NCBI GenBank assembly: GCA_025462865.1
Contig: JAOAPI010000026.1
Span: 1 to 64,000, forward strand
Length of the DNA: 64,000 bases
Origin: Candidatus Sulfotelmatobacter sp.
GTDB lineage: Bacteria; Acidobacteriota; Terriglobia; Terriglobales; Acidobacteriaceae
Direction: 5' to 3'
Shown: positions 7,304-16,609 of the stretch, one piece after another
Layout of the letters: each line of letters begins with the position of its first letter
Numbering within the stretch: the first letter of the stretch is position 1
Program-made: the position numbers and the translations under genes
Notes under the pieces: model-generated
The model's database searches: none
The model's input: only the letters and a program-made list of their open reading frames with translations
What the model was told of the DNA's origin: nothing

Positions 7304-10300
7304 TTAGAAACTGACGCGGACTCCCAACTGTGCGGCGAAGGGGATGCCGACGGTTGTGCCGGGGCCGAAGAAATCTCCGAGAGCTCCGGAGGGGAAAAGC
7401 AACTGGCGAGGGTTGGTGATGGGCACGTAGTTGGTGCAGGCGGGCGGGTCGGCGCAGATGGCAGTCGCGTTGGCGAGATCGTTTACAGGGTGGGGAAGAG
7501 CGGCGATGTCGGTGACGTAATTCGCTCCGGGATTATTGCGATTGAAAAGATTGAAAAATTCGGCGAAGGGAATGATCGAGACACGGTCGTGAAAGTTGAT
7601 GGGGCGGCTGATGCGGAGATCGGCCTGAATGTAGGCAGTGCCGCGGAACTGGTCGAGGGCGGATTTGACCCCGTTGATGACGGCGCGATCTCCGGCGGGC
7701 GTGGTGAGCGTGAGTGGGCGGGCGCTTTCGAGTTGGGTGAGCGTGGTGACTTCGAAGCCGGCCGGCAGGTGGAGAGTGCCGGCGAGAACGAAGCGATGAG
7801 TGACGTCCTCGCCGGAGGGGCCGTAGTCGCCGGCGGCGAAGGGATGAACCGGGTCACAGACTCCGTTCACGTAATCAAAGAGTTCGCCGAGCAGGCATCC
7901 CCAGGTCTGGGCGTGCGAGAGGGTGTAGTGGGCGATCAGGCTGAAGCGTGAGGTATTGGCTTGCGCGGCGAGCATCAGGGCGTTGTAGCTCGAGCGATTG
8001 TCCGACTTGAAAAGATTCAGGTCGGGAACGTAGGTGGATTGGTTGGGATCGGCTGATGACAGAAGCGGAGTGAAGAGGTTGGCACCGCCGGTGAAAGTAT
8101 AGCCGCGGTAGGAGTGATTGCCTTCTTCGTGAGTGTAATCGGCGCTGACGGTCCAGTGCTGGTTGAGAGCGTGCTGAATGCCGGCGGTGATGTGTATTGC
8201 GTAGGGCGTTTTATAGCGGCCGTCGATCAGGTTGCCGGCGCCGCCGAAAGCGTTTCCGGGAAGGCAGCCGGAGTTTTCGGCACCAGCGGGATTTTGTACG
8301 GGGTCGACGCATGGACCTGGGGGGGCATTGACGGCTTGGAAGGCGGTGGCCCATCCGCTCTGCGCGAGATCGTTGTAGAACATTCCGAAACCGGCGCGAA
8401 GCACGGTTTTGCCGCTATCGCCGGGAGAATAGGCGATGCCGAGACGAGGCGCGATTTGTTTGCGGTCGTCGTGGGGGAGGCTGGCGGGAATCTGAAGTGC
8501 TTGCAGCGTGAGGTATGCGGGATTTGCCGCCTGGCTTCGGCCGGAGGCGGTGAAAAGTCCGAAAGTGGTTTGATAGCGGAGACCATAATTCACGGTCAGG
8601 TGGCGGGTGATGCGCCAGGAATCTTCGGCGTAGAGCGCGAGGCGCTGGACGTTTTGCGAGAAGTTACCATTGCTGGCGGGCGTGGTTGTCGCGCCGGCGG
8701 CGTAATCGGAAATGAACTGGGCCGGGTCGGTGAGATAGAACGTGGGATCGTTGGGGAAGCTGTGAAGAGTTTCCTGATTACCGGGAAATGCACCGCCGAG
8801 TACGGGCTCATGAATGAAGTTGATGCCGAACTTGAAGGCGTGATCGCGCGCGGCATGACTCACGTCGTAGCGTAGCTGATATTTTTCCTGATTGCGGAGG
8901 GAAGGGAACAGGGTGATGGGTGTGGCGAATTGATTGTCGCCAAAGGTTTCGAAGCCGGAGACGGTTAGCGATGTGGCGCTGAAAGGGAATGCGAGCGCGA
9001 AACCCAGAGTCGAGTTGCGGGCCTGGGTCAGATGCAATTCGCTGGCATCGAAAACGAACGCACCAAGCCAGTGCGGATTGAACGCGTACGTGTTGCTAAT
9101 GGCGGCGTTCCAGTAGTTGTTGTGGGTGGTGAGGCCGGTGGAAGGAAGCGTGGCTTGCTGGACGAGTGCGTTATGAGTGAGGTAGTTGTCCTCGGAAATG
9201 CGCAGAAACCATTGCGACTTTGAAGACTGAGAATAGTCAAAGCGCACTGAACCGATGTAGTCGCGAAAAGGGATTGGAACGTTCTGCGGCACGGCGATGG
9301 AGTTGACGCCGGGAATCAGGCCATCCGATGCGAGTTGAGACAATGCATCGAACTGCGCGGTGCTAGCGGGACTGTAAGCGATGCTGGCATTTTCGTGGAC
9401 ATACTCGATGGAAGAGAAGAACCAGAGTTTGTCCTTGTTCAGCGGACCGCCGAGCGTACCGACATAGTTCTGGCGCGAGAAGGGCTGTTTGGGATTTGGT
9501 GCGGGATTCTCGATGGGGAAACGGGCATTCAGCGAGGCCGCGCGTTCGTAGAAAGCGGCGTTTCCGTGGCAGTCGTTGGTGCCACGCCTGGTGGTAATCA
9601 CGACGGAACCGGCGGTGGTGCCTCCAGTGTCCGCATCTTCGTTGGCGGTGCGCATGGCAAATTCCTGGATGGCGTCAGGAGAGAAGTTTTGCAGAAAGCC
9701 GCCAATCCAATCGTCCGAGTTGTCAGCGCCATCCACGGAAAGTTCGTTGTTCAGGCCGGAGCTCCCGCCAGTGGCGACGGCCGTGATGCGGGCTTTTGTG
9801 GGGTCGGAAGGTTCGACCGGCTGGGTGCCGGGAATGAGATAGGCAATGTTGGCGAAGCTGCGCGAGGCGAGGGGAAGAGTTTGCAGATCATGGCTGGTGA
9901 CAACGCCCTGATGAACTGCGCTGGATAGATCGATCGACTGGGTGGTGATGGAAGAAGTTTCAGCTTGAACCTTAATTGTTTCCTGCACAGACGAGGGCTT
10001 CAGCGTGACTGAAATATCGCGGACGCTGGCGACTGCGATGGAGACAACGGTTTGAGCAGTGTCGAATCCCTGGGCGGTGACTGTGATGTGATAGGTGCCG
10101 GGTTGCAGGTCGTCGAGCCGAAACTCTCCCCGGTCTTCGCTGACGGTTTCGCGCTGGAGGTTGGAGCCGGACAATTGCGCGACGATTTTGGCGGAGGGAA
10201 TTCGAGCGCCAGTGGCATCCTGCACGGCGCCGCGTAGAGAGCCGCGCGAGTTCTGGGCGTGAAGAGTTGCCGCCAGCAACAGGGCTATCAGCGTGCGGGC

Positions 10301-10321
10301 GAATGGCGAACTGTATTTCAT
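7304..10321 (-). CDS. Oar-like TonB-dependent outer membrane receptor
   Basis: A 1005-residue outer membrane protein. A signal peptide (ending near TLHAQN) is followed by a carboxypeptidase-regulatory-like beta-sandwich (SLRGAVQDATGARIPSAKI to SVTLKPS, about residues 27-110). A plug-like domain comes next (VSVDGADNSDDWIGG, VITTRRGTND), then a long beta-barrel ending in VRVSF with a terminal Phe. This architecture is the Oar/CarboxypepD_reg type expanded in Acidobacteria and thought to import large or polymeric substrates. I see no clear TonB box. The substrate is unknown. Its neighbour is an aldo/keto reductase on the same strand. Confidence 0.88.
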   Translation of the reverse strand: MKYSSPFARTLIALLLAATLHAQNSRGSLRGAVQDATGARIPSAKIVAQLSGSNLQRETVSEDRGEFRLDDLQPGTYHITVTAQGFDTAQTVVSIAVASVRDISVTLKPSSVQETIKVQAETSSITTQSIDLSSAVHQGVVTSHDLQTLPLASRSFANIAYLIPGTQPVEPSDPTKARITAVATGGSSGLNNELSVDGADNSDDWIGGFLQNFSPDAIQEFAMRTANEDADTGGTTAGSVVITTRRGTNDCHGNAAFYERAASLNARFPIENPAPNPKQPFSRQNYVGTLGGPLNKDKLWFFSSIEYVHENASIAYSPASTAQFDALSQLASDGLIPGVNSIAVPQNVPIPFRDYIGSVRFDYSQSSKSQWFLRISEDNYLTHNALVQQATLPSTGLTTHNNYWNAAISNTYAFNPHWLGAFVFDASELHLTQARNSTLGFALAFPFSATSLTVSGFETFGDNQFATPITLFPSLRNQEKYQLRYDVSHAARDHAFKFGINFIHEPVLGGAFPGNQETLHSFPNDPTFYLTDPAQFISDYAAGATTTPASNGNFSQNVQRLALYAEDSWRITRHLTVNYGLRYQTTFGLFTASGRSQAANPAYLTLQALQIPASLPHDDRKQIAPRLGIAYSPGDSGKTVLRAGFGMFYNDLAQSGWATAFQAVNAPPGPCVDPVQNPAGAENSGCLPGNAFGGAGNLIDGRYKTPYAIHITAGIQHALNQHWTVSADYTHEEGNHSYRGYTFTGGANLFTPLLSSADPNQSTYVPDLNLFKSDNRSSYNALMLAAQANTSRFSLIAHYTLSHAQTWGCLLGELFDYVNGVCDPVHPFAAGDYGPSGEDVTHRFVLAGTLHLPAGFEVTTLTQLESARPLTLTTPAGDRAVINGVKSALDQFRGTAYIQADLRISRPINFHDRVSIIPFAEFFNLFNRNNPGANYVTDIAALPHPVNDLANATAICADPPACTNYVPITNPRQLLFPSGALGDFFGPGTTVGIPFAAQLGVRVSF

Positions 10322-10446
10322 GCGGCGGGCAGAGGTGAGAATACCGGCTGTAGGGGCCTACTACCAGCGGTCGTTGGGAAACCGCGTCGGTGGCGCGGGC
10401 AGCAGCGGTTCGGGATGACGACTTCTTCTCAGGCGTGGCAATTACT

Positions 10447-11415
10447 TTAGTCCGACCAGCGCGTCGGTTTGCGGTCCCATCGATGGTTTTTTAGTTCGGA
10501 GAGCAGGGCAGAGTCGAGGGGGCCAGCGTCGCTGGCTGCAACGTTCTGGTGGACGTGCTCCGGGGTGCGCATGCCGACGATCGTCGTACTCACCGCGGGA
10601 TGGGACAGGATGAAGCGTAGAGACATTTCTGGAAGCGACATGCCGGTGGGGAGAATCTTTTTGAGCTTGTCGACACGCTTGACTGTGTTGGCCAAATTTT
10701 CAGGGCCGAAGTAGCCAGAGCGCCAATCGCCTTTGGGGAAGCGGGTTTCGAGCGTCATCTTGCCGCCAAGGCTGCCTTCGTCGAGGGGGACGCGCGCAAT
10801 CACGCCGATATTGAGTTCCTGACAGAGAGGAAATAGCTCGTCCTCGGGCGCCTGGTCGAAGATGTTGTAGATCACTTGGACGACGTCGACTAAGCCGGTG
10901 TGTAGGGCTTTGATTCCGTTTTCGGGCTCCCAACGGTTGAGGCTGAGACCGAAGTTGCGAATCCAGCCTCCGTCTTTCAGTTTCTCGACGGTTGAATGAA
11001 ATTCGGTATCGTCGGTCCAACTGTCATCCCAGACATGAAATTGCAGAAGGTCGATGGAATCCACGCGGAGGTTCTTGCGGATCAGATCGGCATATTTGAT
11101 GACGTGCTCGGTAGAGAAAACATCGTGGTACTTATATTTCGGGAGTGCGGGCCACTTTTCGTTCGCCGGAGGAATCTTCGACGCGGCGTACAAGCGCTTT
11201 TGATTTCGCGCCATGGTTTCGCCGAGCAGGGAGTCGCTTTTGCCATTCCCGTATGCCCATGCGGAGTCGAAGAAGTTGCAGCCGGAGTTCACGGAGAGTT
11301 GTAGAGAATCAAGGGATTGTTGGTCGTCGGAGCCGGTCCAGCCGCTCATACCCCAGAGTCCATAGCCGATGTCGCTGATTTGGAAATTGGTTCGACCGAG
11401 TTTGCGGTATTTCAT
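10447..11415 (-). CDS. Aldo/keto reductase
   Basis: A 322-residue (alpha/beta)8 barrel reductase using NADPH. The catalytic set is visible: Asp and Tyr in FFDSAWAYGNGKSD, Lys in AASKIPP and His in LQFHVWDD. The C-terminus has ARVPLDEGSLGG and ILSHPAVSTTIVGMRTPEHV, which bind the cofactor. I placed the start at ATG 11415 (MKYRKLGRTNFQ) because this is the usual family beginning and AAGGG lies upstream; the frame stays open further upstream. The substrate is unknown. Confidence 0.85.
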   Translation of the reverse strand: MKYRKLGRTNFQISDIGYGLWGMSGWTGSDDQQSLDSLQLSVNSGCNFFDSAWAYGNGKSDSLLGETMARNQKRLYAASKIPPANEKWPALPKYKYHDVFSTEHVIKYADLIRKNLRVDSIDLLQFHVWDDSWTDDTEFHSTVEKLKDGGWIRNFGLSLNRWEPENGIKALHTGLVDVVQVIYNIFDQAPEDELFPLCQELNIGVIARVPLDEGSLGGKMTLETRFPKGDWRSGYFGPENLANTVKRVDKLKKILPTGMSLPEMSLRFILSHPAVSTTIVGMRTPEHVHQNVAASDAGPLDSALLSELKNHRWDRKPTRWSD

Positions 11416-11615
11416 GAAGCCCTTGATCAGTTTCTGGATCTGTGGAGTATTGTGACCAGACATCGTAGCAGTTTTGTCCGACAGGCAGAAACGTGGCCAA
11501 GTTCGCGAATTTCTGGATGCTGATTTTTCGATGCGAAGTATCAAGATTTTGCGGGTTCGGCTTAGGCCTCACGGTGTTTCAATGGAGGTAGATCATAGAC
11601 ACTGTGGAGGTACCG

Positions 11616-11783
11616 ATGAACGCAGAATATCCTAATCCTTTGAGGTCGCCGTATCGTGATGAGGAGCTCCAGGCTCAGTCATCGCGTTTGCAGGATGAGA
11701 AAATTTCGGATGACTCGGGGACAGAAGCTAAGAGCAATAGCGCGCTGGCGCCGGCAGGTTTGAAGAATCCCTTCTGGAAGTAA
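11616..11783 (+). CDS. Small 55-residue hypothetical protein
   Basis: ATG at 11616 is preceded by GGAGG with ideal spacing. The product begins MNAEYPNPLRSPYRDEELQ and ends LAPAGLKNPFWK. It is hydrophilic and rich in Ser, Asp and Glu, with no signal peptide or membrane segment. An intrinsic terminator 30 bp downstream makes this a complete one-gene unit. I do not recognise the family. Strong translation signals and the dedicated terminator are the reasons for calling it. Confidence 0.65.
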   Translation: MNAEYPNPLRSPYRDEELQAQSSRLQDEKISDDSGTEAKSNSALAPAGLKNPFWK

Positions 11784-11813
11784 AAAAGCATCCGAAGCAA
11801 AACAATCCTTCCT

Positions 11814-11842
11814 AGAGACGTTGCTTGCAACGTCTCTTTTTC
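11814..11842 (+). terminator. Intrinsic terminator after the 55-residue gene
   Basis: AGAGACGTTGC and GCAACGTCTCT are perfectly complementary 11-mers separated by TT, followed by TTTTTC. It lies 30 bp after the small gene. Confidence 0.85.
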
Positions 11843-11919
11843 TTGCGCGCGTTATGACGAAGCGCAGGGTTCGAACCCACCTGAGGCATTCGCGGGCGAG
11901 GGCGCCCGCGCCACAACAC

Positions 11920-13236
11920 CTAGGGAAGGATTGGGAGGCTTAGGCAGGCGCGGAGGGCAAATGGCTGGGTCGACATTTCCTGCAGGGCGGGCTGGAGTTG
12001 CGAGTCGCGGCAGGGTTCCAGCGTGATTACGAACGGCAGAGCGTTTTTGTCGAAGCCGGGTTTTTGCAGGACGGCATCGATGTTGAGTTGATGAGCCGAG
12101 AGGATCGCGGCCAGACTTGCGATGATCCCGGGCTGATCTTTTACCCAGAAGCGGAGGTACCAGGGCGTCTCAAAGTTGCAGCTAACTTTGGGCGATGTTA
12201 GTTGCAGCGAACTTTGCGGACGCGGACCTCCCGACAGGCTTTCCGCGACAAACATCAGATCTGAGACGACGGCGACGGCGGTGGGATCCCCTCCCGCGCC
12301 AGCGCCCAAGAAAGCCATATCGCCGCCGTACTTCCCAGAAGTTAAAACCAGATTGAGGTTACGCTGTACGCGTCCGAAGGGCGAGGAAGCGGGAACCAGA
12401 CTGGGGCCAACCTCGGCGAATAATGTTGTGTTTTTCAATTCGGCGCGAGAGATTTGGCGGATGGTGCAGCCGAGGTCGGCGGCGTAATCGAAGTCGACGG
12501 CGTCGATAGTGCGAATCGTCCGGGCGCGAATGCCCGTGGGAGAAACGCGGGCGTGCAGTCCGGCCAGAGCGAGAATGGAAAGCTTGGAGCGGGCGTCGCC
12601 GCCGTCGAGATCTTCACTCGCATCGGCTTCGGCATAGCCAAGAGCCTGGGCCTCTTCGAGCGCCTCGCTGAAAGGGATACGATCGCTTTCCAGGCGGCTG
12701 AGAATGTAATTGCAGGTGCCATTGAGAATGCCCGCGATGCCATGCAGGCGATCGCCTGAGAGTCCAGTGCGCAGGGCGGGAAGGACGGGAACGCCGCCGG
12801 CGACGGAGGCTCCGAACTCAAGATGGCAATTATTGGCACTCGCCAGTTGCAGCAAATCAGGACCGTGACGCGCGATGAGTTGCTTGTTGGCGGTTACGAC
12901 CGATTTGCGAGCCTGCAGGGCGCTGCGCACGAATTCTTCGGCGGGCGCCAAGCCGCCAATCAGTTCAATGACGATGTCGACGTTTGAATTGAGAATCGCG
13001 TCGAAGTCTTCAGTCCAAATTACATCGTTCGGAATCCACGGCTGTTTCTTGCGGGCGACGCTGCGATTGTAGATGTGAGTGAGGCGGAGCTGGGCATCGG
13101 AGCGCTCGCAGAGAATTTTGGCAACGGCGCGGCCCACGGTTCCGAAGCCGAGCAGGGCTACGCGGCGCGGGGGAGCGGGATCCTGCGAGCTGGATTTGGG
13201 CTCGTGCATTGGAGTTTGCAAAGTCCTGTGCAACAT
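11920..13236 (-). CDS. hom: Homoserine dehydrogenase
   Basis: Reduces aspartate semialdehyde to homoserine, the branch step to threonine and methionine. The 438-residue protein has the NAD(P) loop VALLGFGTVGRAVAKIL, the central VTANKQLIARHG and GGVPVLPALRTGLSGDRL, the catalytic-domain GTCNYILSRL and EAQALGYAEADASEDLDGGD, and a C-terminal ACT domain (WVKDQPGIIASLAAIL). The start is uncertain: ATG 13236 has GGAGA almost abutting it, TTG 13233 is better spaced, and ATG 13209 is possible. A short direct repeat at 12175-12216 lies in the linker before the ACT domain. Confidence 0.95.
   Translation of the reverse strand: MLHRTLQTPMHEPKSSSQDPAPPRRVALLGFGTVGRAVAKILCERSDAQLRLTHIYNRSVARKKQPWIPNDVIWTEDFDAILNSNVDIVIELIGGLAPAEEFVRSALQARKSVVTANKQLIARHGPDLLQLASANNCHLEFGASVAGGVPVLPALRTGLSGDRLHGIAGILNGTCNYILSRLESDRIPFSEALEEAQALGYAEADASEDLDGGDARSKLSILALAGLHARVSPTGIRARTIRTIDAVDFDYAADLGCTIRQISRAELKNTTLFAEVGPSLVPASSPFGRVQRNLNLVLTSGKYGGDMAFLGAGAGGDPTAVAVVSDLMFVAESLSGGPRPQSSLQLTSPKVSCNFETPWYLRFWVKDQPGIIASLAAILSAHQLNIDAVLQKPGFDKNALPFVITLEPCRDSQLQPALQEMSTQPFALRACLSLPILP
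12175..12216. repeat. 16-bp direct repeat inside hom
   Basis: GTTGCAGCTAACTTTG (12175-12190) and GTTGCAGCGAACTTTG (12201-12216) differ at one base and are offset by 26 bp. The period is not a multiple of three, so the copies are read in different frames. They fall in the linker before the ACT domain. Confidence 0.7.
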
Positions 13237-13565
13237 TCTCCATCGAGAAAATGGAGACTTATTTTTATCATAGCGGCCGTTCGCCCGCGCAAAGTGAGGA
13301 AGGGGCGGTAGGGAAGCAAGTCAAAAGCGCAGGTCGCTCAGATTCTCATCGCGTCAAATGACGTTGCGCGGGACGATAACGCTCCGCCAGGCGGCGCGTC
13401 GCGCAGAGTCAGCATCAAAGTTGGTAAGATGATGCGATCCCGCCGGAGTAAGGTGAGTGCCTGCCTGCGAGGAATCACAAGCGGAAAGATTACCAGCGGC
13501 GCCTCTCGCCTCTTTATGCCGAGCGCTACGGTCCGCCACTACGCCCGGTTACGGGAGGAGAATGG
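13237..13565. other. Intergenic region between divergent hom and beta-barrel genes
   Basis: 329 bp between divergently transcribed genes that must contain both promoters. I see no gene, tRNA or clear hairpin. ORFs crossing it lack ribosome sites. Confidence 0.4.
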
Positions 13566-14327
13566 ATGATTGGAAAGTTCGCGACTGCGCTGACGCTGTT
13601 GGTCTTAGTTATTGTTTGTGGGACGCAAGGATTTGCCCAGACGACGCCGGCCCCGGAGGCGCCTGCGGCGCAGGCTCCGGAGCAGAAGCCCTCCAGCGGC
13701 CAGGAGCCGGCGGATGAAGTATCGACTTCGCGGCGAAAGCGAGTCCATGATTACAAGACGTGGAATTACAACGTGGGCGCTGGCGCCAATCTCGACAGCG
13801 GGACAACGAAAACGTTCGTGAGAGGCGGAGGACTTGTGGGTACGATTGGAGTGGCGCGCAACGCCAATAAGTATTTGGGGCTGCGCGCCGACTTCTTTTT
13901 TGCAAACCTGCCGCTGAAGACTTCCGCTCTCGAACTCGCGCAGGCCAGCAGCGCCACAAGTTACGCATTGGACTTCACACTGGATCCCATCATCAACGTT
14001 CCGGTCACTAGCAAATATGGTGGATACGTTTTGTTCGGGCCGGGATTCTTTCATCGGTCCGGGAGTTTAAGTTCCGACACTACGGTTCCGGGGTCGGCCT
14101 GCAATCCATTCTTTGTTTGGTGGGGCACATGTTTTAATTCGAGTCTTCCGCTGAGCGGGAAGTTCACCGACAGCAGCCAAAACCAGTTCGGATACAACTT
14201 TGGCGGCGGAATTACGAGGAAGATGCCGAGTGGGGTTGAACTTTACGCGGAATACCGATTCACGCACGGGTCGCATAACGGGATTACGACGGATGTGAGA
14301 CCGATCACGATCGGCGTGCGCTGGTAA
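13566..14327 (+). CDS. Outer membrane beta-barrel protein
   Basis: A 253-residue exported protein. The signal peptide (ALTLLVLVIVCGTQGFAQ) is followed by a Pro/Ala/Glu-rich linker. Alternating beta-strand segments typical of 8-stranded barrels then run from YNVGAGANLDSG to VELYAEYRFTHGSHNG, ending at IGVRW with an aromatic last residue. ATG 13566 follows GGGAGGAG. The function is unknown; it resembles OmpA/OmpW-like porin-type barrels in shape only. It lies beside and converges on pqqE. Confidence 0.7.
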   Translation: MIGKFATALTLLVLVIVCGTQGFAQTTPAPEAPAAQAPEQKPSSGQEPADEVSTSRRKRVHDYKTWNYNVGAGANLDSGTTKTFVRGGGLVGTIGVARNANKYLGLRADFFFANLPLKTSALELAQASSATSYALDFTLDPIINVPVTSKYGGYVLFGPGFFHRSGSLSSDTTVPGSACNPFFVWWGTCFNSSLPLSGKFTDSSQNQFGYNFGGGITRKMPSGVELYAEYRFTHGSHNGITTDVRPITIGVRW

Positions 14328-14336
14328 GGGCGAGCA

Positions 14337-15470
14337 TTATTCCGGATTCGTGCGGTAGCTCCAAAGATCTTCCGCTCGCTGCTGCAATTGGACGAAAGAC
14401 GAAGCGGGAACCGGCTGGGCGATTGCGGTTGTGGAATTGGCGTCAACTAAAGCTGCCTCGACGATGTGGTGGGCTGGCGCGAGCGAGCAGGCGGGGTCGG
14501 TGGCCTCGGCATTTCCAGTCAGCAGGAGAGCCTGGCAGCGGCATCCGCCGAAATCTTGAGTGCGCTGATCGCAGCTGCGGCAAGGCTCCGGCATCCAATC
14601 TTCTCCGCGAAAGCGCTGGAACGACGGCGAGCGCTGCCAGATATTTTCGAGAGATTGTTCCCGAACATTTTCAAATGTGAGGCCGGGAATGACTTCCGCG
14701 GCGTGGCAGGGAAGAACCTTTCCCGCTGGGTTAATGAGCATCAATTTACGACCCCATCCTCCCATGCAGGCCTTGGGAAAACGCGCGTAATAATCGGGGA
14801 CGACGAAATCGACGCGAATGCGTCCGGCGAGGCGCTTGTCGGCCGCAGCGACGGCTTCCACAGCTTTATCAAGTTGCGCGCGCGTGGGGAGCAGCGCGGC
14901 GCGATTCTTTAACGCCCAACCATAGTATTGAGTGTGGGCAATCTCCATGCGCTCGGGCGCGAGTTGCTCGATGAAGGCGATCATCTCGTCGAGGTGGTCG
15001 ACGTTTTGCCGGTGGATTACAAGATTCACGGTGAAGGCGATCTTGTGGAGGCGGATGAGGCGCGAGAGTTCGATTTTGTGGGCGTGGGCTTTGGCGCCTG
15101 CAATCCAGTTGGCGGAGTCTTCGCGAGAATCCTGAAAACTGAGTTGGATGTGATCGAGCCCGGCGTCGACCAGGGCTTTGAGACGCGCTTCGGCAAGACC
15201 GATGCCAGAGGTGATCAGGTTGGTGTAGAGGCCCGCGGCGCGGGCGGCCGCGATGAGTTCGGTGAGATCGGGACGCGCGAGAGGCTCGCCCCCGGTTAGG
15301 TGCGCGTGCAGCATTCCCAGTTTGCCAGCCTGTTGGAAAATGTCGATCCATTGCGCGGTGGAGAGCTCGGAACTGACCGCAGCCATCTCGAGAGGATTGG
15401 AACAATAGACGCAGTGCAGCGGGCAACGGTGCGTGATCTCGGCGATGAGGGCCAGCGGGTTGGAGGTCAT
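14337..15470 (-). CDS. pqqE: PQQ biosynthesis radical SAM enzyme PqqE
   Basis: Cross-links Glu and Tyr of the PqqA peptide to begin pyrroloquinoline quinone synthesis. The 377-residue protein has the radical-SAM cluster motif CPLHCVYC (Cys16, 20, 23), the TGGEPLARPDL loop, and a C-terminal SPASM region with CMGGWGRK, PCHAAEV, EPCRSCDQR and GGCRC cysteines for auxiliary clusters. The length fits PqqE. It is on the same strand as pqqB-C-D but is separated from pqqD by a gene in the opposite direction, so it needs its own promoter. Confidence 0.92.
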   Translation of the reverse strand: MTSNPLALIAEITHRCPLHCVYCSNPLEMAAVSSELSTAQWIDIFQQAGKLGMLHAHLTGGEPLARPDLTELIAAARAAGLYTNLITSGIGLAEARLKALVDAGLDHIQLSFQDSREDSANWIAGAKAHAHKIELSRLIRLHKIAFTVNLVIHRQNVDHLDEMIAFIEQLAPERMEIAHTQYYGWALKNRAALLPTRAQLDKAVEAVAAADKRLAGRIRVDFVVPDYYARFPKACMGGWGRKLMLINPAGKVLPCHAAEVIPGLTFENVREQSLENIWQRSPSFQRFRGEDWMPEPCRSCDQRTQDFGGCRCQALLLTGNAEATDPACSLAPAHHIVEAALVDANSTTAIAQPVPASSFVQLQQRAEDLWSYRTNPE

Positions 15471-15569
15471 GATTGCCGGGCGAATGACCGGCTGGGTCCA
15501 TTATATTTGAGGATCACAGCCTCATTTCGGACGGGTGGCGATCTACGCCGCTGGAGTCTGCGGGTTGAC

Positions 15570-15640
15570 GCCGCTCCCGAACGGGAGCTGAAAGTCCCCT
15601 ATCGACAAGATGAGAACCGCGCGTACAATCCGTACGCAGT
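15570..15640. promoter_or_regulatory. Hairpins in the pqqE / HAF-gene divergent region
   Basis: GCTCCC-GAAC-GGGAGC around 15574-15589 and the palindrome GCGTAC-AATCC-GTACGC around 15621-15637 sit between the divergent pqqE and HAF-repeat genes. The second is just upstream of the HAF ribosome site and could be an operator. Confidence 0.35.
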
Positions 15641-15652
15641 TGGGAGGTTGCT

Positions 15653-16513
15653 ATGAAGCGTTTAGTCATGTCACTGGTGTGGTGTCTGTTGTTCGCGGCA
15701 CGCGCCCTCGCCCAAGGCACTTACACGCAGATCGACGTGCCCGGTGCCGCGCAGACATTCGCGATAGGGATCAATTCTGGGGGAGAAATCTCGGGTTCAT
15801 ACATAGATAACACGGTCAACAACGTACATGGATTCTTTTTAAGCGGTGGCATCTTCACTACCGTCGACTACCCTGGTTCTTCGAACACATCTCTTTATAA
15901 AATGAATGATATTGGGCAACTTGTTGGGGTTTCGTTGGCTCCGGTTCCTGTTGGCTTTCTGTACGATACTGCGAACAAGTCGTTCACCGTGATAAGTTAC
16001 CCCGGCTCTGACACAACTTCTCCCGAAGACGTTAACAATAAAGGGACGATAGTGGGGTTCTACGAAGTGGGTCGCAAGAGCTTTGGTTTTGAACTTCACG
16101 GTTCAACCTACATCACGATCCCAGCGCCAAAAGGGCGCTCGTCCGCGGCGTTGGGGATTAGTTCGCGGGGTGAGATTGTGGGCGAATTTAGCGCCGGCGA
16201 CGTAGTTAACTTCGTTCTCTATCGGGGCAAGTATGAATTCTTGACATTGCCCAATCGTCTAAGGCCTGGAGTATTTGGAATTAACGGGTCAGGGACTGAG
16301 TTTGTTGGTTCTTACGCACCCGTATCGGGAAGCGTGGCTGGGTTCGTAGCTGACCGTACGCTGGGGTTTGAAGAGCTACAATTTCCTGGCTCGGGGAACA
16401 GCACGTCGGCTAGTGGAGTTAATGATGCTGGAGTAGTTGTAGGAACGTATACGGACCCCAACATCGTCGGTCATGGCTTTATCTGGACGCCGCCTGCCGC
16501 GAACCTGAATTAG
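15653..16513 (+). CDS. Secreted HAF-repeat protein
   Basis: A 286-residue exported protein with a signal peptide (LVMSLVWCLLFAARALAQG) and repeated units of about 40 residues. Each contains a variant of GIN..GEI.G.Y / G.FL..G.F, for example FAIGINSGGEISGSYIDN, YKMNDIGQLVGVS, EDVNNKGTIVGFYE, LGISSRGEIVGEF and SGVNDAGVVVGTY. This is the extracellular HAF repeat pattern, thought to form beta-structured repeats. GGGAGGT precedes ATG 15653. The region is less GC-rich than its neighbours and interrupts the PQQ cluster in the opposite orientation, which suggests insertion. Confidence 0.8.
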   Translation: MKRLVMSLVWCLLFAARALAQGTYTQIDVPGAAQTFAIGINSGGEISGSYIDNTVNNVHGFFLSGGIFTTVDYPGSSNTSLYKMNDIGQLVGVSLAPVPVGFLYDTANKSFTVISYPGSDTTSPEDVNNKGTIVGFYEVGRKSFGFELHGSTYITIPAPKGRSSAALGISSRGEIVGEFSAGDVVNFVLYRGKYEFLTLPNRLRPGVFGINGSGTEFVGSYAPVSGSVAGFVADRTLGFEELQFPGSGNSTSASGVNDAGVVVGTYTDPNIVGHGFIWTPPAANLN

Positions 16514-16609
16514 CCGTTGCTGGCCTCAAAGTGCATTTTCGAGTTCAGCGCTCCGGACGAATTAATCTTGCTTTACAATTCTCCGGTGCACCAGGCAACT
16601 GGTGAATAT

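Noticed and set aside
7268-9928. Long plus-strand frames opposite the TonB receptor
   Set aside because: They lie antisense to a well-supported 1005-residue protein and show Gly/Ala/Glu-rich composition typical of GC-driven shadow frames.
11855-11885. GGGTTCGAACCC resembling a tRNA T arm
   Set aside because: No acceptor, D or anticodon arm can be drawn around it.
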